Part shown: in pieces, positions 8,787-16,817 of the stretch
Numbering within the stretch: the stretch's first letter is position 1
Layout of the letters: the number at the start of each line of letters is the position of its first letter
Source of the DNA: a virus
Virus record (IMG/VR): IMGVR_UViG_3300030060_000396
Span: 1 to 25,764 of that record
Strand: one strand, 5' to 3'
DNA: 25,764 nucleotides
Program-made: the position numbers and the translations under genes
The notes under the pieces: generated by a model
Database searches by the model: none
Seen by the model: the letters and a program-made list of their open reading frames with translations, nothing else
Told to the model about the DNA's origin: nothing

Positions 8787-10769
8787 ATGGTTGATATAAA
8801 TACTGCCATAAGAAATTACAGAAAAAATTTATCTTCAGGATTAGGATCTCCTCAACTTTCACCTGAATTGTTAAAAGCATTAAATGTTGGTGGAAGAAGA
8901 GTTAACTTAGGAGATTTGTTTCCACAAGGTGTTCCTGGCTCTACTGGTGCTAAAGAATCACAAGAGGCTTATGAAAATTTTTTAACAGGAACTTTGGGCA
9001 TTGATAAAGATAAGTTAAAACCTTCAGACAGACAAACAAGATTTACAAAAGGATTACAAAGATTAACTGACTTTGCGCTTCCAAGTCTTTTTGGATTAGG
9101 ACAAGATGTAAAAAAAGGATTGGCAGCATTTGATCCAGGTGGTGCTAAATTTGCATCTCCAATAGAACAAAATCTTGGAAAATTTCTTTTTGGAGAAAGA
9201 GCTGATGAAGAGTTTTTTAAAGATCCAAAGCTGCAAGCACAAGGGCAAGATATATTAAGACAACTTTCTGCTCAAGATCGTAGGCAACAAGGTCAACTTT
9301 CACCTCTTGTTCGAGAGGCGGCAGAAAAAGAAAAACAAACACAAGCTGGAGTAGATACTTTTGAACAAGGCACTGGAGAAGATTTTAAACAAGATCCAAC
9401 TGGTAAGTTTTTAGATCCAGAGGCTGAAGCAGCGATTGCACAAAAAAAATTAGATGAAGAGGCTGAAGAAAAAGCAAAAGATGCTGTGCTTGCCGCTGAA
9501 GATGATGCAGAAAAATTTGCTGGGCAAGATATACCTCTTACTGATGAAGAGAAAAAAATACAAGCTCAACAAACTTTATTCAAAGAAGCTATGGAAGATA
9601 TTAATGCTATTTATGGTGATAGCTCTGAAACAGGCAAAAAAAGAAAAACTTTAGAAGAATATAAAGCTGATTTTGCTAAAGCAACTGGCATAGATGTATC
9701 AGGAGAACCTGATAATAAACTAGCACTTATGTCTTTAGGTTTATCTTTAATGCAAAATAGAGCTGGTAAAGATTTTAATTTATCTAACATCATAGGAGCG
9801 GCAGGAGAAGCTGGACAAAAAGCTCTACCATTGTTTGAAAAAGCTAGAAAAGAGGCTAGAGCTGGTCAAATTGCTGCTGGTAAATTCGCTCTTGGTGAGA
9901 CAAAAGCTGATACTTTAGCAGCATTAGCAACTGCTAAAGAAAAGAGAAAAGCTCTTGCAGATGTATCTAAACAGTTTAGAGATCAAAGATTTAAAAGAGA
10001 GATTGAATATATTAAGCATAAAAATGCTATGGACATTAAGAGAATTAAAGCTGATTTAAAACCTATAGACGCAAAAGGAAAAGTGACTACACAAACATTA
10101 GAAGGTAACAATTTTCTTAAAGTAGATACTGCATTTGTTACTGGATCAAGAAACAGAGTATTCTTAGCACCAGTTCAACAAGCGGAAAAACATGCTAATC
10201 AATATGTTAACATCTTAGAAGCAAAGGGAAGTATTAGAAAAGTACAAGATTTATTAGTTGAATTAGGCAAAAAAGATGCTCCAACTGCTTTAGAGTTGTT
10301 AAAAGATAAGGCGATAAGTATTCTTAAACCACTTGGTATCGGTGATACTGATTATTCACAAGGAATTGAACAAATTATAAAAGAAGGCACTACCCCGCAA
10401 CAAAAAATAGAAGCAATTCAAGCAAGATTAATTTCTCAATATAAAAAGTTTTTAACAAAAGAAACAGGTAATGGTGTTTCTGAAGGTGATATTGAACGAT
10501 TAAAACAATTGATTGGTGAAATTAAAGTTGGACAGCCAATAGCCGCAAATATTAGTAGATTAAAGGAACTTGAAACCATATTTGATGCTCCACAAAGAGC
10601 TATAGAAAGTCAGTTTAATTCATTTGGAAGACGAGAAAATTATAGAAATGAAGAAGAATATCTTAAAACAATGAATATTATTAACAGAGCTATATCAACA
10701 GGAACTGATGATTTATACTCTTCTAGCGTTGTTGATGGTGTATTTACAATTGATTTAAGAAAGAAATAA
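8787..10769 (+). CDS. Large internal virion protein, helical
   Basis: 660 residues, highly charged and rich in Lys, Glu, Gln and Ala. Long predicted helices run through residues ~190-270 (EAEAAIAQKKLDEEAEEKAKD) and ~350-420 (ARKEARAGQIAAGKFALGET), compatible with coiled coils. A conserved-looking hydrophobic island near residue 310, LALMSLGLSLMQNRAG..FNLSNIIGAAGEAG, is familiar from phage internal virion proteins. No peptidase or transglycosylase motif is visible. It stands second to last in the ejection cluster, with ATG 2 nt after the preceding stop. The exact role is unknown; virion location is inferred from context and composition. Confidence 0.6.
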   Translation: MVDINTAIRNYRKNLSSGLGSPQLSPELLKALNVGGRRVNLGDLFPQGVPGSTGAKESQEAYENFLTGTLGIDKDKLKPSDRQTRFTKGLQRLTDFALPSLFGLGQDVKKGLAAFDPGGAKFASPIEQNLGKFLFGERADEEFFKDPKLQAQGQDILRQLSAQDRRQQGQLSPLVREAAEKEKQTQAGVDTFEQGTGEDFKQDPTGKFLDPEAEAAIAQKKLDEEAEEKAKDAVLAAEDDAEKFAGQDIPLTDEEKKIQAQQTLFKEAMEDINAIYGDSSETGKKRKTLEEYKADFAKATGIDVSGEPDNKLALMSLGLSLMQNRAGKDFNLSNIIGAAGEAGQKALPLFEKARKEARAGQIAAGKFALGETKADTLAALATAKEKRKALADVSKQFRDQRFKREIEYIKHKNAMDIKRIKADLKPIDAKGKVTTQTLEGNNFLKVDTAFVTGSRNRVFLAPVQQAEKHANQYVNILEAKGSIRKVQDLLVELGKKDAPTALELLKDKAISILKPLGIGDTDYSQGIEQIIKEGTTPQQKIEAIQARLISQYKKFLTKETGNGVSEGDIERLKQLIGEIKVGQPIAANISRLKELETIFDAPQRAIESQFNSFGRRENYRNEEEYLKTMNIINRAISTGTDDLYSSSVVDGVFTIDLRKK

Positions 10770-10772
10770 ATT

Positions 10773-13676
10773 ATGGGTAAAGTACAGTTAAACACTCCTA
10801 AAGGAACAATCAACATACTTATTGAAGGTGATGAGCCTAATGTTGAAGAAAGAATAAAAATAGCTAACATATTAAGAGACAGCGGAGCTGGAAGAACTGT
10901 TAGCGGAGAGGCTTCTGGACAAGAAAAGTTAGAACAATTGTTCGATACCGACACAGGAATTAAGAGTGCTTCTTTGCGATCTGCCTTGTCAGCAGCCGAA
11001 AATAAAGATGAAGAAGCAGCTATATTAGCTAAATTTGACATAGGTGAAGATGAGTATGTTCGTGATAAGCGTGGCAGATTAGCTCTAACACCTGAAGGTG
11101 CAGCTAAGTTCGGACAAGAAACAGATAAAAATATATTAATAGATGAAGATGGCTTTAGTCGTTATGATTTAGCTGATTTAGCAGGAGTAGCACCAGAGCT
11201 TGTAGGTGCAATAGGTGGAGCTATGGTAGGACAAGCAGCCATACCCATACCTATTCTTGGTGCAGCCATAGGTGCTGGAATTGGTGCTGGTGCTGGTCAA
11301 GGCACAGAAGAAATTATTGAGGCTGGAGCTGGCGTATCAAAACAATCTGCTGAAGATATAGCTAAAGACATAGGAAAAGAAGCGTTAATAGGTTTCGCTG
11401 GTGATGGCTTGTTTGGTCTGTTAGGTAAAGCATTTGGTGTAGGTAAAAAATCTCTACAAGCTGGTAAAGAATTAACAGCCGAAGAACTTGAAACAGCAGC
11501 TAAATCAATTGATATGGGTATATTACCTACGTTGTCAGCAATCAGAGCGCCATCAGTTATTGCAAGAGCGCAAGGTATTGGAGAAAAAATATTTAAAACT
11601 TCTGATCGTTTAAAACAAAACAACGAAGTTATGTCTAAGAAGATAGATGAGTTTACACAAATAAGTGGATCTAGCACAGCAGACGAAGCTGGTGAGGCTT
11701 TGTTAAAAGGTTTAAAAGAAGATAATGCTGCTTTAATAAAAGCAGAGTCAGAAGCAAGAAAAGCTGTGTTAAAACAATTTGAAGACACAGCTAATGCTTT
11801 TGCAAGTCCTGGCATGACAAGGAATCCAGATATAGATAATGAAATATTTGATCTTTTTGTAAATGCACAAGAGAAGTTTAACAGAAACATGACTAGAACA
11901 TTTAAAGCTGTTGACGATCTTATGGGAGAACAACTTGGTTCAAGAAACTTTATTAGCGTATTAGATTTACAGCCAAAAGTTGTAACAGCGTTAGATAATT
12001 TAAAAGGAGCCACTGGTAGATCTTTTGAAGAAGCCAAAGGACAATTAAATAATTTAAGATCATTGATAAAACAAAGAGGTAATAAAGCATCTTTTAATCA
12101 GTTGTATAACGCTAGAAAGTCTACAAATGACTTAATTATGTCTGGTGATGCAACTGTAGGCAGGGTGTTAAAACCTATCCTAGATGACATAGACAATATC
12201 ATGAGCCGTGAGAATTTAGAGATTACTGCTCAAGGCGCAAAACTAACCAGTGATGAAGCAACATTACTTACTAAAGCTGGAGAACAATTAAAGAAAGCAA
12301 GAGCCGATTTTAAAGAAGGCAAAGACATACTCGAACAATTGCAAGGTAACGCAGTATTAAAAAATTTAGAAGATTTTGTTAAAACTAGTGACAGAGATGC
12401 AAGACGTTTAGCTGTAGATCCTCAAATATTTAGAGATTTAGTTAAACCAAATAGACCACAATTTTTACAAGGGGCCATAAAAGTCCTAGAAAAATTTGGT
12501 AAGCCTGGTGATGTAACTAGATTTAGAGAAGAACTATCGAACAATTTTGTAAAAGACGCTTTGACAAAATCAGGTATAGATTCAATGAGTCCACAATCAT
12601 TTAGTGGTAAAGCGTTTGCTGATGCAATTGATAGTTTAGGAACAAGCGGTGATGTGTTGTTTGGTGGAGCAGATAAATACAATGGTATTAAGGCTTTAGC
12701 TAATCAAATAAGATTAACATCCATAGATAAAATGGATGATACTGTTATTCAAAACATTGTAGATCAAGGTGGTAGTGATACATTAAGAGGATTGTTAAAT
12801 AGTGTTAAAGACGCTCAAATTAATCTAGGTAATTTACAAGCGAGTGCTGTAAGAAATAAACTTGCAAATGGTAATCTTAACGCTACTGAAGCTGGAGAAC
12901 TTATAGCTAATAGCTCAACAAAAGCTACAGACATACAAGATATACTTACTTATTTTAGAAACCAAAATGATGAGGAATCAATAAAGAAAATACAAGGATT
13001 TTTTATGAATGGCCTTATCAGAGACTTTGGTGAAACAGTCATGACAGATAGTAAAAAGCTCGGTAAGTTTGCTGACCGTATGTTAGAAGCATCAAAAGGA
13101 GACAAACTAAATGTTCTTTACGGAAACAGAATGGGTAAAGAAATGACAGAGTTTGCTAAAATATTAAAGTTTAACGCAAGAACTGCCGAAGGTGGTGATC
13201 TTGTTGCTGCGAACATTGCAGCTAGTCCATTACAAAATTTAGGTAAGTTAGCTAAGTTTACTGTTCTTGGTAGATTCTTAACATCCGCTCCTTACTATAG
13301 TCAGATAGTAAAACAATACAAAAACGGTGTAAGAACAGCAAAAACAGACGCAGAAAGAGCCATGACACTAGGACAGGCTATAAGAAACTTCATGTCACAA
13401 GCACCTGGTCAAATGTTTCAAGAGAGCGTAAGCGAAGGTGCAGACCAGATAGAAGCATTAGCAGACAACTATGGAATTACTTCTGCAATAGAAAATACAG
13501 CTAATCAAGTCCGAACAAATGTTCGACCTACAGCTTCAGCAGGAACAGGAATAAACGTAACTCCTCCAGCAATCAATTCAGGATTAGGAGCTATCAATGT
13601 AAATTCACCAGGAACAGGACAGTTATTAGGTCTTAGTCCTATAAATCAAGCAATAGCAGCAAGGCAAACACCATGA
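10773..13676 (+). CDS. Very large internal virion protein with membrane-like segment
   Basis: 967 residues, the largest protein in the window. Residues ~85-130 carry DEYVRDKRGRLALTPEGAAKFG and ILIDEDGFSRYDLADLAG, then a hydrophobic Gly/Ala segment at ~138-175 (ELVGAIGGAMVGQAAIPIP, LGAAIGAGIGAGAGQG) that could insert in a membrane. A second short hydrophobic stretch is near 205-220 (LIGFAGDGLFGLLGKAFG). The remaining ~700 residues are helical and charged. The arrangement matches podovirus ejection proteins that form a trans-envelope conduit, such as the largest internal proteins of T7-like phages, but no transglycosylase EG motif is visible here. Its stop overlaps the lysozyme start as ATGA, so late co-expression is likely. 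Confidence 0.65.
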   Translation: MGKVQLNTPKGTINILIEGDEPNVEERIKIANILRDSGAGRTVSGEASGQEKLEQLFDTDTGIKSASLRSALSAAENKDEEAAILAKFDIGEDEYVRDKRGRLALTPEGAAKFGQETDKNILIDEDGFSRYDLADLAGVAPELVGAIGGAMVGQAAIPIPILGAAIGAGIGAGAGQGTEEIIEAGAGVSKQSAEDIAKDIGKEALIGFAGDGLFGLLGKAFGVGKKSLQAGKELTAEELETAAKSIDMGILPTLSAIRAPSVIARAQGIGEKIFKTSDRLKQNNEVMSKKIDEFTQISGSSTADEAGEALLKGLKEDNAALIKAESEARKAVLKQFEDTANAFASPGMTRNPDIDNEIFDLFVNAQEKFNRNMTRTFKAVDDLMGEQLGSRNFISVLDLQPKVVTALDNLKGATGRSFEEAKGQLNNLRSLIKQRGNKASFNQLYNARKSTNDLIMSGDATVGRVLKPILDDIDNIMSRENLEITAQGAKLTSDEATLLTKAGEQLKKARADFKEGKDILEQLQGNAVLKNLEDFVKTSDRDARRLAVDPQIFRDLVKPNRPQFLQGAIKVLEKFGKPGDVTRFREELSNNFVKDALTKSGIDSMSPQSFSGKAFADAIDSLGTSGDVLFGGADKYNGIKALANQIRLTSIDKMDDTVIQNIVDQGGSDTLRGLLNSVKDAQINLGNLQASAVRNKLANGNLNATEAGELIANSSTKATDIQDILTYFRNQNDEESIKKIQGFFMNGLIRDFGETVMTDSKKLGKFADRMLEASKGDKLNVLYGNRMGKEMTEFAKILKFNARTAEGGDLVAANIAASPLQNLGKLAKFTVLGRFLTSAPYYSQIVKQYKNGVRTAKTDAERAMTLGQAIRNFMSQAPGQMFQESVSEGADQIEALADNYGITSAIENTANQVRTNVRPTASAGTGINVTPPAINSGLGAINVNSPGTGQLLGLSPINQAIAARQTP
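13511..13526. repeat. Palindromic relative of the decamer repeat
   Basis: CGAACA-AA-TGTTCG (13512-13525) has perfect 6-bp arms and shares its left part with the CCGAACAATT repeat. It lies inside the 967-residue ejection-type gene, far from any start, and is encoded by a local VRTNVR repetition, which may explain it by chance. Confidence 0.3.
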
Positions 13677-14134
13677 ACATAGATGAATTAAGGGAAGAAA
13701 TTTCTAAGGATGAGGGCAAAGTCAATTCTGTATATCTTGACCACCTTAATCTGCCCACAGTTGGCATCGGCCATTTGATAACAGAGTGGGATGAAGAGCA
13801 TGGTAAACCTGTAGGCACAGAAGTATCTGAGGAAAGAGTAAACGAACTGTTTGCAAAAGATATTGAAGTAACAATATCAGAATGCAAAGAGTTGTTTGAT
13901 AACTTTGATGATTTACCAGACGAGGTACAAAAAATTTGTGCCAATATGATGTTTAATATGGGCAGACCTCGTTTATCTGGTTTTAAAAAATTTCGTGCAG
14001 CTATAGCTGACAAAGATTGGCTTGAATGTGCAACTCAAATGGAAGACAGTAAATGGCACAAACAAGTAACCAATAGAGCTAATCGTCTAATAAAAAGAAT
14101 GGAATCTGTAGGTATTAAAGAACAGATAGCTTAA
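13673..14134 (+). CDS. T4-type lysozyme (GH24 endolysin)
   Basis: 153 residues, close to T4 lysozyme (164). It hydrolyses the MurNAc-GlcNAc bond of peptidoglycan. The catalytic signature is visible: E14 in DEG, D23 in YLDHLNLPTVGIGH and T29, with spacing E-9-D-6-T identical to T4 lysozyme (E11, D20, T26). The C-terminal half has MMFNMGRPRLSGFKKF and VTNRANRLIKRM, the counterparts of the family's late helices. There is no signal peptide or membrane anchor and no holin is visible nearby, so export would rely on a holin elsewhere. Alternatively it may be a virion-associated lysin, as it is translationally coupled (ATGA) to the largest ejection-type gene. The stop overlaps that of the convergent minus-strand gene. 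Confidence 0.9.
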   Translation: MNIDELREEISKDEGKVNSVYLDHLNLPTVGIGHLITEWDEEHGKPVGTEVSEERVNELFAKDIEVTISECKELFDNFDDLPDEVQKICANMMFNMGRPRLSGFKKFRAAIADKDWLECATQMEDSKWHKQVTNRANRLIKRMESVGIKEQIA

Positions 14135-14322
14135 TTATTAAGTTTGCCTAATCCAAGACGAGTTACGTTATCGTCTTCTTTAAATCTATCATCATAGTCT
14201 TTATCAACCCACAGACTAATTTGTTGACGTATGTTTCTTCTTTCATCATCACAAATCCGTTTTAGTTTATGATAAGTGTCCACATCAATACCAATTGACT
14301 TGAATTTTGTTGTGTCTGCCAT
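14131..14322 (-). CDS. Ribbon-helix-helix (Arc-like) DNA-binding protein
   Basis: 63 residues from the ATG at 14322; a longer reading upstream (hydrophobic, LLLYLYMG) is rejected because GGGAG lies 8 nt before this ATG. The sequence fits a ribbon-helix-helix fold: strand KFKSIGIDV, helix A DTYHKLKRICDDER, turn RNI, helix B RQQISLWVDK, then an acidic tail. Such proteins dimerise and insert the paired strands in the major groove, commonly as repressors. It is the only minus-strand gene seen, convergent with lysozyme (stops overlap by 4 nt) and divergent from the DUF1064 gene with only 13 nt between starts. It may be autoregulated through the inverted repeat at 14372. Phage-wide regulatory targets are unknown. 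Confidence 0.75.
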   Translation of the reverse strand: MADTTKFKSIGIDVDTYHKLKRICDDERRNIRQQISLWVDKDYDDRFKEDDNVTRLGLGKLNN

Positions 14323-14335
14323 TACAATAACTCCC

Positions 14336-14713
14336 ATGTATAAATATAATAAAAGAATTATAACTCGAAAAGTTGGGAAACCCAACAAGTATTTCGCAAA
14401 AAAAACTATTGCAATGGGTTTAAAGTTTGACTCTAGGTGGGAGGCAGAACGCTGGGGTCAGTTAAAAGCTATGGAAAGAGCTGGTGTAGTTGACCAATTA
14501 GATAGACAAGTTAAATATGAATTAAAAGTAAACGACCAAAAAATATGTGATTATATTGCTGATTTTACATATTTATTAATAGAAGAAGATGGATCGTCCA
14601 GATTCATCGTTGAAGATGCTAAAGGTGTTCTCACGCCTGAGTTTAAGTTAAAAAAAAAACTTATGCTTGCCATACATAATATAGATATTTTGTTAAGTTT
14701 TAAAAAAAAATGA
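14336..14713 (+). CDS. DUF1064-type nuclease-like protein
   Basis: 125 residues from ATG 14336; a GTG at 14276 would extend it into the antisense of the regulator gene. It shows the DUF1064 layout: NKYFAKKT near residue 17, GLKFDSRWEAERWGQLKAME at 29-48, VKYEL at 59-63, YIADFTY at 73-79 and IVEDAKG at 91-97, then a Lys-rich tail. D76 and E93..K96 could form a PD-(D/E)XK-like metal site, so endonuclease activity is plausible; I recall the family being linked to that fold but it is not demonstrated here. No clear Shine-Dalgarno precedes the ATG. Residues 10-20 are encoded by DNA that also holds the opposite strand's likely promoter and operator. Confidence 0.75.
   Translation: MYKYNKRIITRKVGKPNKYFAKKTIAMGLKFDSRWEAERWGQLKAMERAGVVDQLDRQVKYELKVNDQKICDYIADFTYLLIEEDGSSRFIVEDAKGVLTPEFKLKKKLMLAIHNIDILLSFKKK
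14357..14386 (-). promoter_or_regulatory. Likely promoter of the RHH gene with embedded operator
   Basis: Read on the minus strand, TTGGGT (14385-14380) and a perfect TATAAT (14362-14357) are separated by 17 nt, good sigma70-like spacing, with the RHH start 35 nt downstream of the -10. A perfect inverted repeat, GTTGGG-AAA-CCCAAC on the plus strand (14372-14386), covers the -35. This is where a repressor would block polymerase, so autoregulation by the RHH protein is a reasonable inference. The whole element lies inside the DUF1064 coding sequence. Confidence 0.5.
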
Positions 14714-14724
14714 TAGATCAGGTA

Positions 14725-14752
14725 TTGACTTTATTGTAACTAGTGCTATATG
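14725..14752 (+). promoter_or_regulatory. Sigma70-like promoter of the replication module
   Basis: TTGACT (14725-14730), a 16-nt spacer and TATATG (14747-14752) preceded by an extended -10 TGC. It lies in the 76-nt gap after the DUF1064 gene and just before the ATG at 14790, which has a perfect AAGGAGGT. This suggests host RNA polymerase starts the replication/recombination operon here. I see no terminator hairpin before it. Confidence 0.65.
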
Positions 14753-14789
14753 TAGAGTATCTAGCGTAAATAAAACAAGGAGGTCAATC

Positions 14790-15227
14790 ATGACATCATT
14801 TACAGATTATTTCGAGATGAGCGATCAAAAGCTCATAGAATCTCGAAGATCTCTTGAGAGAGAGATGGAGTCTTTGAAGAAAGACTTACAGACTATTAAC
14901 GAAGTTTTCGAGCATAAGTTTGGTAATACTGCTCGTGACAAACTTAGAGAAGCTGGTAAGGACTTTGGTTCTACTAGTTTTATGATAGCAAATAATATTA
15001 AACTTAATGCTACATTCAGAAAGAAAGTAGAGTGGGATCAAGTTGGTCTTATGACGACACTTGATACTCAAATGAATGCAGATGATGCAAGACATTACGG
15101 TAAGATAAATGTTACTGTAGAAGAGAGAAAATACTCATCTGCTCCTCCATTTATCAAAGCTCTTCTTGAACCACATAGGACTGTGGATCTAGCGGGTGTA
15201 ACATTTAAATTGGAAGAGGTAGAATAA
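14790..15227 (+). CDS. Conserved small phage protein ahead of recombinase genes
   Basis: 145 residues. The N-terminal half is a helical, charged region (LIESRRSLEREMESLKKDLQ) likely forming coiled coil; the C-terminal half is strand-like with KKVEWDQ, VEERKYSSAPPFIKALLEPHRTV and a final TFKLEE. Proteins of this layout are commonly found just before Sak4-type ATPases and DUF669 proteins in phages, but I know of no assigned function. It has the strongest Shine-Dalgarno of the window (AAGGAGGT, 5 nt from ATG) and is the first gene after the 14725 promoter, so it is probably highly made. Its stop overlaps the next start (TAATG). Confidence 0.7.
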   Translation: MTSFTDYFEMSDQKLIESRRSLEREMESLKKDLQTINEVFEHKFGNTARDKLREAGKDFGSTSFMIANNIKLNATFRKKVEWDQVGLMTTLDTQMNADDARHYGKINVTVEERKYSSAPPFIKALLEPHRTVDLAGVTFKLEEVE

Positions 15228-16108
15228 TGGCATTAAATATTATTACAGCCGAACAGCGTATGGCTGAAAAAAAAGGTCATAAGATTGTTGTGTGTGGTCA
15301 GAGTGGAGTGGGTAAAACCACTCTTGCTCGGACTTTAGATGCAGATACTACATTGTTCATGGACTTAGAGGCAGGTGACGCAGCCATCGAAGGATGGCCC
15401 ATAGACGTTATCCGTCCTAAGACATGGGCTGAATGTCGTGATTTTGCATGTTTTTTAGGTGGAGGTAATCCATCATTAACTGACGATCAATCCTATAGCC
15501 AAGTGCATTATGATTATGTAGTGCAACAATATGGCGATCCCTCTGAAATGATGAAGAAATATGATACTATATTTATCGACAGTATTACTGTTGCTGGTAG
15601 ATTATGTTTTCAGCATTGCATGGGTCAACCCGAAAATAGGACTAGAAACGGTACAATAGATACTCGTGCTGTTTATGGTATGCAAGGTCGTGAGATGATG
15701 TCATGGCTAACGCACCTACAACATATTCGTGAAAAGAATGTAATTTTTGTTGGCATTCTTGACGAAAAGGTTGATGATTATGGTCGCAAACTATTTGAAT
15801 TACAGATAGAGGGCGCAAAGACAGGTCGTGAACTACCAGGAATTGTTGATGAAGTTATCACAATGGCAGTTATGACAGGTGATGAAACAACAGGTACATA
15901 TCGTGCCTTTGTATGTCAGACACTTAATGAGTGGGGGTATCCAGCAAAAGATAGATCGGGCAAACTCGATGTATTGGAAGAGCCACATTTAGGTAAACTT
16001 CTGACTAAAATGAGTGGCGGACAAAAGCAGGCAGATAAAGAGCTTACATTTGTTGATCCAGCCAAACAACCAACGTCTAGCAACGAAGGAGTAACTAATA
16101 ATGCTTGA
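15227..16108 (+). CDS. RecA-like ATPase, Sak4-type recombinase / AAA_24
   Basis: 293 residues. Walker A GQSGVGKT at 24-31 and Walker B YDTIFIDS at 112-119, followed by RAVYGMQGREMMSWLTHLQ and VIFVGILDEKVDD, match the phage nucleotide-binding family (AAA_24) that includes Sak4 single-strand annealing proteins. These are short RecA-core ATPases that promote annealing or recombination, usually together with an SSB. Consistent with that, the next gene encodes a DUF669 protein and overlaps it by 8 nt. The C-terminal ~40 residues (SGGQKQADKELTFV..PTSSN) are a flexible tail. Assignment to Sak4 is by motif and context; a helicase-loader or packaging ATPase is less likely. Confidence 0.75.
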   Translation: MALNIITAEQRMAEKKGHKIVVCGQSGVGKTTLARTLDADTTLFMDLEAGDAAIEGWPIDVIRPKTWAECRDFACFLGGGNPSLTDDQSYSQVHYDYVVQQYGDPSEMMKKYDTIFIDSITVAGRLCFQHCMGQPENRTRNGTIDTRAVYGMQGREMMSWLTHLQHIREKNVIFVGILDEKVDDYGRKLFELQIEGAKTGRELPGIVDEVITMAVMTGDETTGTYRAFVCQTLNEWGYPAKDRSGKLDVLEEPHLGKLLTKMSGGQKQADKELTFVDPAKQPTSSNEGVTNNA

Positions 16109-16709
16109 CTTAAATAATATTACCCCTGATGAGGGTAACGACTTTTCTCTTATTCCACATGGAACTATTGCTCGTGCAATACTTTATATCAAGCCACAGT
16201 TGGATGGTGTAAGGATTCCTGATTTAGCACAAGATGCTATTTTTAGGCAATCAGGGCATTCATCCGCTAAATGGATTGAATGTGAATTTACCATCGTAGG
16301 TGGTGAGTTTGACAAACGTAAAGTTTGGCATAACATATTCTTTGATGGCGATAAGAAGAATCAAAATGGTATTTCCGTATCAAAGGAAATTGGTCTGAGA
16401 ACTCTTAGAGGTATTGTTGATAGTGCCAAAGGGTTAAGTCCAAATGATGTGTCACCCGAAGCTAATGCACTTAGACAAATACCAAGCCTTGAGGCAATCA
16501 ATGGCATGGAGATTTGCATGAAGATTGCAGTTGAGAAAGGCACTAACGGTTATGATGACAAGAATAAAATGCTTGCACCTATGACTGTTAACCAAGATGG
16601 GTATATTGGTGGTGGTAATGCACCAGCACCTACTCAACCTACTGTGCAGGCTCAACCGCAAGTGCAACAGCCTCAAAATGGTGTGACTCCATCTTGGGCT
16701 AACAAATAG
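16101..16709 (+). CDS. DUF669 protein, probable ssDNA-binding partner
   Basis: 202 residues. FSLIPHGTIARAILYIKPQL, AKWIECEFTIVGGEFDKRKVW and ISVSKEIGLRTLRGIVDSAKGL match the DUF669 layout, in which a conserved central block (VVGGEYxGRKxW-like) is followed by a helix. Residues ~165-200 form a Pro/Gln/Ala-rich linker ending TPSWANK, similar in architecture to SSB proteins with a disordered tail, though without the acidic tip. Phage DUF669 genes usually neighbour a Sak4 ATPase, and the 8-nt overlap here supports a pair working on single-stranded DNA. DNA binding itself is inferred. AAGGAG lies 9 nt before the ATG. The C-terminus is normal, so the downstream HNH gene does not interrupt it. Confidence 0.7.
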   Translation: MLDLNNITPDEGNDFSLIPHGTIARAILYIKPQLDGVRIPDLAQDAIFRQSGHSSAKWIECEFTIVGGEFDKRKVWHNIFFDGDKKNQNGISVSKEIGLRTLRGIVDSAKGLSPNDVSPEANALRQIPSLEAINGMEICMKIAVEKGTNGYDDKNKMLAPMTVNQDGYIGGGNAPAPTQPTVQAQPQVQQPQNGVTPSWANK

Positions 16710-16722
16710 GTTTTTGCGAATA

Positions 16723-16810
16723 TCTAGCGGCAAGACTGACCTTCGTCTGCTAGAACTCGTTTGGGTAGCACGAGTGCCGTAAAGCTACCCTTTCATCTAG
16801 CAGTGAAAGG
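16723..16810 (+). promoter_or_regulatory. Three-hairpin RNA leader before the HNH gene
   Basis: The 108-nt gap before the HNH start folds by eye into three consecutive stems. Stem 1: TCTAGC (16723-16728) with GCTAGA (16749-16754), continued by AGAC/GTCT (16733-16736/16745-16748) across a GGCA bulge. Stem 2: GGGTAGC (16763-16769) with GCTACCC (16784-16790), loop 14 nt. Stem 3: CCTTTCA (16789-16795) with TGAAAGG (16804-16810), loop 8 nt. Stem 3's 3' arm contains the GAAAGG ribosome binding site, so folding would hide it. Stems 2 and 3 share two bases. No uridine run follows, so it is not a standard terminator. Energies were not computed. Confidence 0.55.
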
Positions 16811-16817
16811 TAATCCA

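Noticed and set aside
11297-12037. A 246-codon open frame on the minus strand opposite the 967-residue gene
   Set aside because: It lies wholly antisense to a well-supported gene, has Ser/Ala/Pro-rich shadow-like composition, no ribosome site or promoter and no recognisable domain.
13673-14134. Holin-lysin pair
   Set aside because: No small protein with transmembrane segments adjoins the lysozyme. The hydrophobic upstream extension of the minus-strand gene is better explained as out-of-gene sequence because GGGAG supports the shorter start.
14131-14138. Bidirectional terminator between lysozyme and the minus-strand regulator
   Set aside because: The small repeat CTTAAT-T-ATTAAG here is only AT-rich and short, with a one-base loop and no T run of length.
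14339-14346. TATAAATA, identical to a T4 late promoter
   Set aside because: It lies at the start of the DUF1064 codons in AT-rich DNA, and nothing indicates a T4-type sigma factor.
16710-16817. A tRNA or other classical RNA gene in the structured leader
   Set aside because: There is no TTC-purine-A T-loop signature, no acceptor stem closing the region and no CCA end; three simple hairpins explain it better.
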